From the NCBI RefSeq assembly GCF_034670185.1, contig NZ_JAXMNY010000001.1, forward strand, positions 1,054,001 through 1,118,000: a DNA stretch of 64,000 nt, read 5' to 3'. Source of the DNA: Nisaea sp. (GTDB taxonomy: Bacteria > Pseudomonadota > Alphaproteobacteria > Thalassobaculales > Thalassobaculaceae). Of the stretch, positions 60,251 to 64,000 are shown piece by piece. The notes beneath the pieces were generated by a model. That model saw nothing but the letters and a program-made list of their open reading frames with translations, did not search any database and was not told the origin of the DNA. Within the stretch, counting starts at the first letter, position 1. Each line of letters begins with the position of its first letter. The translations under genes were made by a program, and so were the position numbers.

Positions 60251-62811
60251 GATCCAGTTCCAGTTACTGTGAGTGTCGCTGCAGTTCTGTCCCTGTTATC
60301 AAGCACTTCCTTGATGGTGGAATGCAGTTCCTGCTTGGCCAGCGGTTTGGTCAGGACCTGGTCCATGCCGGCATCCCTGCAAGATGCCAGTGCAGATTCG
60401 AATGCGTGAGCTGTCACACCGATCACCGGAATATCGCTAACCCGCCGGATCTGCTGTGTTGCTTCGACACCATCCATTTCCGGCATCGAGACATCCATAA
60501 GGACAAGGTCGAAGGTGTTGGTTAGCGCCTCGTCCACGGCCAGTTTTCCATTTTCCACGACAACGATATCCGTCGCAAAGTCTTTCAGAAAGGCACGCAT
60601 GACCAACTGGTTCGTCTTGCAATCTTCAGCAAGCAGGATCCTGAGTGGCCCTGACCGCTTATCCTCAAACAGACGGGCCGGTTCGGTCCTGACGAGAACG
60701 GGCGGGAACGGTGCGAGGAGCTCTCTCATAAGGGTTGTGGGGTGGATCGGATAGCGCAGGAACCGTGTACGGCTGTCGAAAGCCTCCGTTACATCGTCGA
60801 GCATGTGTTCCGCATGGAGGACTTGCAGGTGTCTGTGCGGACTGATTGCGGTTGAGGCATTGAGAGGACTGTCGTTTATCAAGATCACATCCGTTTCGCC
60901 ATCTGTCTGCGGGCTGGACGAGTCCCCAATGACGACATTCATGCCGAAGCCCTTGATCTGGGTGCTTAACGCATCCGCAATCGCACGATCGGAAAGGTCA
61001 ATGAGCACCCTGGACGTGCTGGGACCGGCTTGTTTTCCCCACGGTTCGCTTGAGAGTACTTCAAACGGAATGTCGAACCAGAAACAGCTACCTTTACCGA
61101 CAGCGCTTTCGAAGTCGACGACACCCCCCATTTTTTCCGCGAGAACTTTGGATATGGCGAGGCCAAGGCCGGTTCCGCCAAAGCGGCGTGCGTAGCTGGA
61201 GTCAATCTGCTTGAACGCTCGGAACAGATCGCCATGATTCTCTACCGGAATGCCGATCCCCGTGTCGGCGACGGAGAAGCGAACCAGGCAGCGATCGTCG
61301 CTTTGGCTCAGACAGTCGATCGAAAGTGCAACGTTGCCGTGTTCGGTGAACTTGATCGCGTTGCTTACAAAATTGTTCAGGATCTGGCGGAGGCGGTCCG
61401 AATCACCAGCGACCGATTTCGGCAGATTTGGATCGAGTGTCAGTGTAAGGCTCAGTGCGGATTTGTCCGCCAACGGTGTCATCAGATCGAGCACGTTTTC
61501 CGACAGCTCGGCCAGTGACAGCGCTTCCTTCCGGAGAACCATTTCGTTTGCCTCGATCTTCGAAGCATCAAGAACATCATCAATGACGGTACGCAGGGAG
61601 ACGGCCGAACTAAGCGCTGTCTTTACGTAGTGCCGACCGGCCTGGGAGAGGGGTTCATCGATGATGATCTGCAATATGCCCAAGACACCGTTTAGTGGCG
61701 TTCTGATTTCGTGACTCATCATGGAAAGGAAACGGGACTGTGCTTCCAGATTGCGGATCGCGGTGTTCTTCGCGTTCTCCGTTTCGATTTCCCAGCGTTT
61801 GCGGTCCGTCACGTCGGCGAGTTTGACGATCATGGTGCCGTTCGTGGCGCGGCGGGTTTCGATCCGAACCCAGGTTTCGTCGTCCATGATGAATTCAAAA
61901 CCGGTGCCGTCGGCGCGTCGTAGAGCATCCATGATCCTGTTTACGGGACGACCGGCAGGATCAAGCAGCGCGTTGTTAGTGAAACCTGTCTCAAGAGAGG
62001 TTTCAAAGAAATCTCCTGTCGGCGCGCTCCCGGAGAACCGTTTCATGAAGAATCTGAAGATAGTATTCGCGGAAACACACCGGCCTACACTGTCAATGAC
62101 AGCGAACCCTTCGGCCATGGATTCGATGGCGTCAGTTACGCGTTCGCGAGCCGCATTCGCAGCCTCTTCAGCCGTTGTCGCTGCCAGCGTTGCCTTGTTC
62201 GCCTGCCGGTTTGAAAGAACCAGGCTGACGGTAAAGGCCGTGCCACAGAGGAACAGACCAACCAGGGAGACCATGATGTCATGGATCGCGGATTGGCGAT
62301 CGCGGATATAGTTGACGAACCGAACTTGCTCGCCATGCATGATTCCCGCGGTCAGTTCCTGCGATAGCCTGGTGATGCTTTGGCCGGTGTCCAGGATGCT
62401 CCTGACCGCTTCCGGCCGCGGCTGGGGTTTGAAACCATCATCGGCGATGATGCTGTCAATTTCCTCGATCTGGGACTGAATATTGTCGACTACCGGCTTC
62501 ATGCCGCTTGCGTTCACAAGCTTGGCAAGATCCCCCTTGCGGAAGACCTGGACCCGGCTCCAAAGAATGTCGAAACGCGTGGATGTTTCCTTGGGAGATG
62601 CGTTCTGGCCATTGTTTGTAAGATCGTAAAGGCTCTCACGGAAGCGGCCGAGTTCGAACTGTAATTGAGCTCCCGCCCAGACCGCATTTTCGGAAAGTCG
62701 CGATTCAAGCGTCTCATCGACGGTAGTGACGTGCTTGAAGCCAAAACCAAGGCTAACGGTGAACGCCAGGACGATGAGTGCGAGAATGGACTTGCGAAGC
62801 GATGCGGTCAT
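60244..62811 (-). CDS. Hybrid sensor histidine kinase
   Basis: An 855-residue membrane kinase. Two spans (near 8-25 and 183-203) enclose a periplasmic helical sensor domain of about 155 residues; then a PAS-like domain (ERVTDAIESMAEGFAVIDSVG onward), HisKA with the H-box MMSHEIRTPLNG near residue 365, HATPase_c (NNFVSNAIKFTE, VADTGIGIP, GGTGLGLAIS), a degenerate receiver-like stretch and a C-terminal receiver with acceptor Asp in LVLMDVSMPEMDG near 770. It very likely signals to the receivers of the PP2C fusion and the sigma-54 regulator downstream in its operon. It follows the molybdopterin-fold protein gene by 27 bp. Confidence 0.95.
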   Translation of the reverse strand: MTASLRKSILALIVLAFTVSLGFGFKHVTTVDETLESRLSENAVWAGAQLQFELGRFRESLYDLTNNGQNASPKETSTRFDILWSRVQVFRKGDLAKLVNASGMKPVVDNIQSQIEEIDSIIADDGFKPQPRPEAVRSILDTGQSITRLSQELTAGIMHGEQVRFVNYIRDRQSAIHDIMVSLVGLFLCGTAFTVSLVLSNRQANKATLAATTAEEAANAARERVTDAIESMAEGFAVIDSVGRCVSANTIFRFFMKRFSGSAPTGDFFETSLETGFTNNALLDPAGRPVNRIMDALRRADGTGFEFIMDDETWVRIETRRATNGTMIVKLADVTDRKRWEIETENAKNTAIRNLEAQSRFLSMMSHEIRTPLNGVLGILQIIIDEPLSQAGRHYVKTALSSAVSLRTVIDDVLDASKIEANEMVLRKEALSLAELSENVLDLMTPLADKSALSLTLTLDPNLPKSVAGDSDRLRQILNNFVSNAIKFTEHGNVALSIDCLSQSDDRCLVRFSVADTGIGIPVENHGDLFRAFKQIDSSYARRFGGTGLGLAISKVLAEKMGGVVDFESAVGKGSCFWFDIPFEVLSSEPWGKQAGPSTSRVLIDLSDRAIADALSTQIKGFGMNVVIGDSSSPQTDGETDVILINDSPLNASTAISPHRHLQVLHAEHMLDDVTEAFDSRTRFLRYPIHPTTLMRELLAPFPPVLVRTEPARLFEDKRSGPLRILLAEDCKTNQLVMRAFLKDFATDIVVVENGKLAVDEALTNTFDLVLMDVSMPEMDGVEATQQIRRVSDIPVIGVTAHAFESALASCRDAGMDQVLTKPLAKQELHSTIKEVLDNRDRTAATLTVTGTGSC

Positions 62812-62838
62812 GGGACTGGAACCTCTGCGAATGCGGAA

Positions 62839-63348
62839 TTATTCAACAACAATCCGGTTGAGCTGCCAGATCCATTTCTCGTTGTATTCAGCGCTCTGCA
62901 GCTCGTTGTGTTGGTCGCGCGGATAAACGATCCAGATCGGTCCTTTTTCCCGAACGGACATTTCCTCGCCGTTCATCAGCAGCGCGAGAATGGCGTCATA
63001 CTTTTCGAAATCCGATGTCGGGATGGTGATCGCGTAGTCATTGAGCGCGATCGCGCGCAGATTAGACCCATCCGCCTGAACGAATTTCAGAACGTCGCGG
63101 ATCAGCGGGCCCTGGAATATCTGGACACCGTCGGTCCAGGCCGTTGTGGTGCGGATTTCCCTCTGCGGCAGAGTCATAAGCATCGCCCTGTCGAACGTTG
63201 CCTTACTGCCTTCATTCATGACGGCGATCTTGCCCGACACTTCCAAAATGACGTCATTCTGCGGGCGTTGCATTTCGCCATACGTCGATGTCGCAAACAG
63301 CGACACCACTCCGGCGAACAAGGCAATGAGAGAGCGGCGAGCGATCAT
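62839..63348 (-). CDS. Secreted molybdopterin-oxidoreductase-fold protein (putative sensor accessory)
   Basis: A 169-residue exported protein: signal peptide (MIARRSLIALFAGVVSLFAT, ending near STYGEM) and a small oxidoreductase molybdopterin-binding (YedY/SUOX-like) fold, recognised from VILEVSGKIAVMN, TAWTDGVQIFQGPLIRDVLKFV and the end WIVYPRDQHNEL. The Cys ligand of catalytic enzymes is not seen, so it is probably a non-catalytic binding domain. ATG at 63348 has AGGAG upstream. It is first gene of the signalling operon; a role in presenting a periplasmic ligand to the hybrid kinase is inferred from position. Confidence 0.78.
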   Translation of the reverse strand: MIARRSLIALFAGVVSLFATSTYGEMQRPQNDVILEVSGKIAVMNEGSKATFDRAMLMTLPQREIRTTTAWTDGVQIFQGPLIRDVLKFVQADGSNLRAIALNDYAITIPTSDFEKYDAILALLMNGEEMSVREKGPIWIVYPRDQHNELQSAEYNEKWIWQLNRIVVE

Positions 63349-63386
63349 TGGGATCTCCTTCTGAATTGATCTACTCACCACCGGAC

Positions 63387-63401
63387 GCAAACTTCGTTCC
63401 G
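63387..63401 (-). promoter_or_regulatory. Sigma-54 promoter of the signalling operon
   Basis: On the minus strand CGGAACGAAGTTTGC matches 9 of 11 fixed positions of TGGCACG-N4-TTGC, with GG-N10-GC kept. Predicted start near 63376, 28 bp before the ATG at 63348. Confidence 0.55.
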
Positions 63402-63475
63402 TCTTCGCTTTATCCATAAAATTACGTTGAATCAGTTTGTTAGCATTTTCTGTGTGAGTTGTGAAAAGCGATTCC

Positions 63476-63488
63476 GTTGCAGAATGCA
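63476..63488. promoter_or_regulatory. Proposed activator site 4 (TTGCA-N3-TGCAA dyad)
   Basis: TTGCAGAATGCAA, extended by C-G pairs to 7-bp arms (63475... CGTTGCA/TGCAACG). It lies between the divergent promoters at 63387-63401 and 63557-63571. Confidence 0.6.
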
Positions 63489-63501
63489 ACGGCTCCGGTC
63501 G

Positions 63502-63514
63502 TTGCAATTTGCGA
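63502..63514. promoter_or_regulatory. Proposed activator site 5 (TTGCA-N3-TGC dyad)
   Basis: TTGCAATTTGCGA, centred 26 bp from site 4. Its first 12 bases are identical to site 3 at 53137. Confidence 0.55.
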
Positions 63515-63556
63515 AACGGCTCAGCGTATTCCCTTGGTTTTCAGAGGCTTCGGTTT

Positions 63557-63571
63557 TGGCATGTCGGTTGC
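63557..63571 (+). promoter_or_regulatory. Sigma-54 promoter of the epimerase gene
   Basis: TGGCATGTCGGTTGC matches 10 of 11 fixed positions. Predicted start near 63583; GGAG lies six bases before the ATG at 63606. Confidence 0.75.
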
Positions 63572-63605
63572 GTAGGAGGGGTATCTCAATGTTCGGAGTA
63601 CTCCC

Positions 63606-64000
63606 ATGCAATATCTCGTCACGGGCGGATGCGGCTTCATCGGGTCCCATCTCGTCGATAAACTTCTTGCCGATGGCCATTCGGTTCTGGTTCTGGACGA
63701 TCTTTCTACCGGTTCTCTCGACAATCTTAATCCCGAGGCGGAATTTGTCCGTGGTTGCATCACCGACCAGGCCGCTGTTGACGCGGCCATGCGTAATGTT
63801 GACGGGGTATTTCATCTGGCCGCTATCGCTTCGGTCGCCCGTTCCAACGAAGAATGGAGCTGGACCCACAAGGTCAACCTAACGGGCTTTGTCCATGTCG
63901 CCGACGCGGCGCGCGCCCGCAAATGTCCCGTTGTCTATGCTTCTTCAGCCGCGATCTATGGAGACAATTGCGCTTTGCCGCTGAGCGAGACGGATGAGCC
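63606..64000 (+). CDS. NAD-dependent nucleotide-sugar epimerase/dehydratase (3' end outside window)
   Basis: The first 131 residues of an extended SDR, running off the window with no stop. Seen: NAD motif TGGCGFIGSHLVDKLL at the start, LDDLSTGSLDNL, GVFHLAAIASVARS and VYASSAAIYGDN. This is the pattern of UDP-glucose 4-epimerase-like enzymes that supply sugars for polysaccharide assembly. GGAG lies six bases before the ATG; a stronger-looking AGGAGGGG at about 63574 lies upstream of the predicted transcription start and points to an out-of-frame ATG. Its sigma-54 promoter ties it to the same regulon as the export genes. Confidence 0.92.
   Translation, partial: MQYLVTGGCGFIGSHLVDKLLADGHSVLVLDDLSTGSLDNLNPEAEFVRGCITDQAAVDAAMRNVDGVFHLAAIASVARSNEEWSWTHKVNLTGFVHVADAARARKCPVVYASSAAIYGDNCALPLSETDE

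Noticed and set aside
63427..63882. 151-codon plus-strand frame over the start of the epimerase
   Set aside because: The overlapping frame from 63606 gives a clean NAD-binding motif TGGCGFIGSH; the other frame shows none, and its best ATG (63590) has its AGGAGGGG upstream of the predicted transcript start.
1..64000. CRISPR arrays, insertion sequences or prophage genes
   Set aside because: No spaced direct repeats, transposase, integrase or phage structural genes were recognised.

Overview
The window reads as one chromosomal segment of a marine-type alphaproteobacterium, most likely in or near the Rhodospirillales (Nisaea/Thalassobaculum-like). This is inferred from gene content (BMP, TRAP and Liv transporters side by side, a copper-type denitrification block, the alphaproteobacterial tmk-holB-metG-tatD order) and from the fairly high G+C; no ribosomal RNA is present to fix the taxon. 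Coding density is high. I see no insertion sequence, prophage or CRISPR array.

Layout. 1-9.1 kb: the end of a sensor histidine kinase, then a BMP-type nucleoside/base ABC transporter operon ending in a cytosine-deaminase-like amidohydrolase; a convergent class V aminotransferase; a GT17 glycosyltransferase; a tRNA-Ser(TGA). 9.6-16.2 kb: hexuronate oxidation (FadR-type regulator, SMP-30 lactonase, DctPQM TRAP transporter, 5-dehydro-4-deoxyglucarate dehydratase, uronate dehydrogenase). 16.5-25.6 kb: housekeeping genes (MltB-like transglycosylase, RlpA, D-Ala-D-Ala carboxypeptidase, tmk, holB, metG, tatD, a metallo-beta-lactamase-fold hydrolase, a GST). 25.7-37.4 kb: two hypotheticals, then an IclR-linked catabolic block with a FAD oxidoreductase, a Liv-type transporter whose LivM, LivG and LivF parts are fused into one protein, an SDR, a ThDP enzyme and a cupin. 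37.6-47.6 kb: denitrification (nirK-nirV, nnrS, pseudoazurin, a Crp/Fnr regulator, a DUF1858 protein, norCBQD and two small membrane-protein genes). TTG-N8-CAA boxes stand in front of nirK, pseudoazurin and norC.

47.6 kb to the end is the most unusual part: an envelope/exopolysaccharide and signalling locus. It holds a HlyD-GT2(PilZ)-STAS operon; a three-gene operon with an 88-residue secreted protein carrying a C-terminal sorting signal, an overlapping exosortase-like membrane protein (Cys188/Arg233/His248) and a secreted partner; a STAS-lipoprotein-SLBB exporter-CpsD-like operon; and a reverse-strand signalling operon (molybdopterin-fold sensor protein, hybrid kinase, HATPase-REC-PP2C fusion, STAS protein, sigma-54 response regulator). 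An NAD-dependent epimerase runs off the end.

Five sigma-54-type promoters (TGGCACG-N4-TTGC-like) precede these five transcription units. Each lies within roughly 45-135 bp of copies of one dyad, TTGCA-N3-TGC(A/G), which I propose is the binding site of the locus's own sigma-54 activator. My reading is that the last 16 kb is one self-regulated regulon that makes and exports a polymer, sorts one tiny dedicated exosortase substrate, and is tuned by c-di-GMP (PilZ) and STAS/PP2C partner switching.
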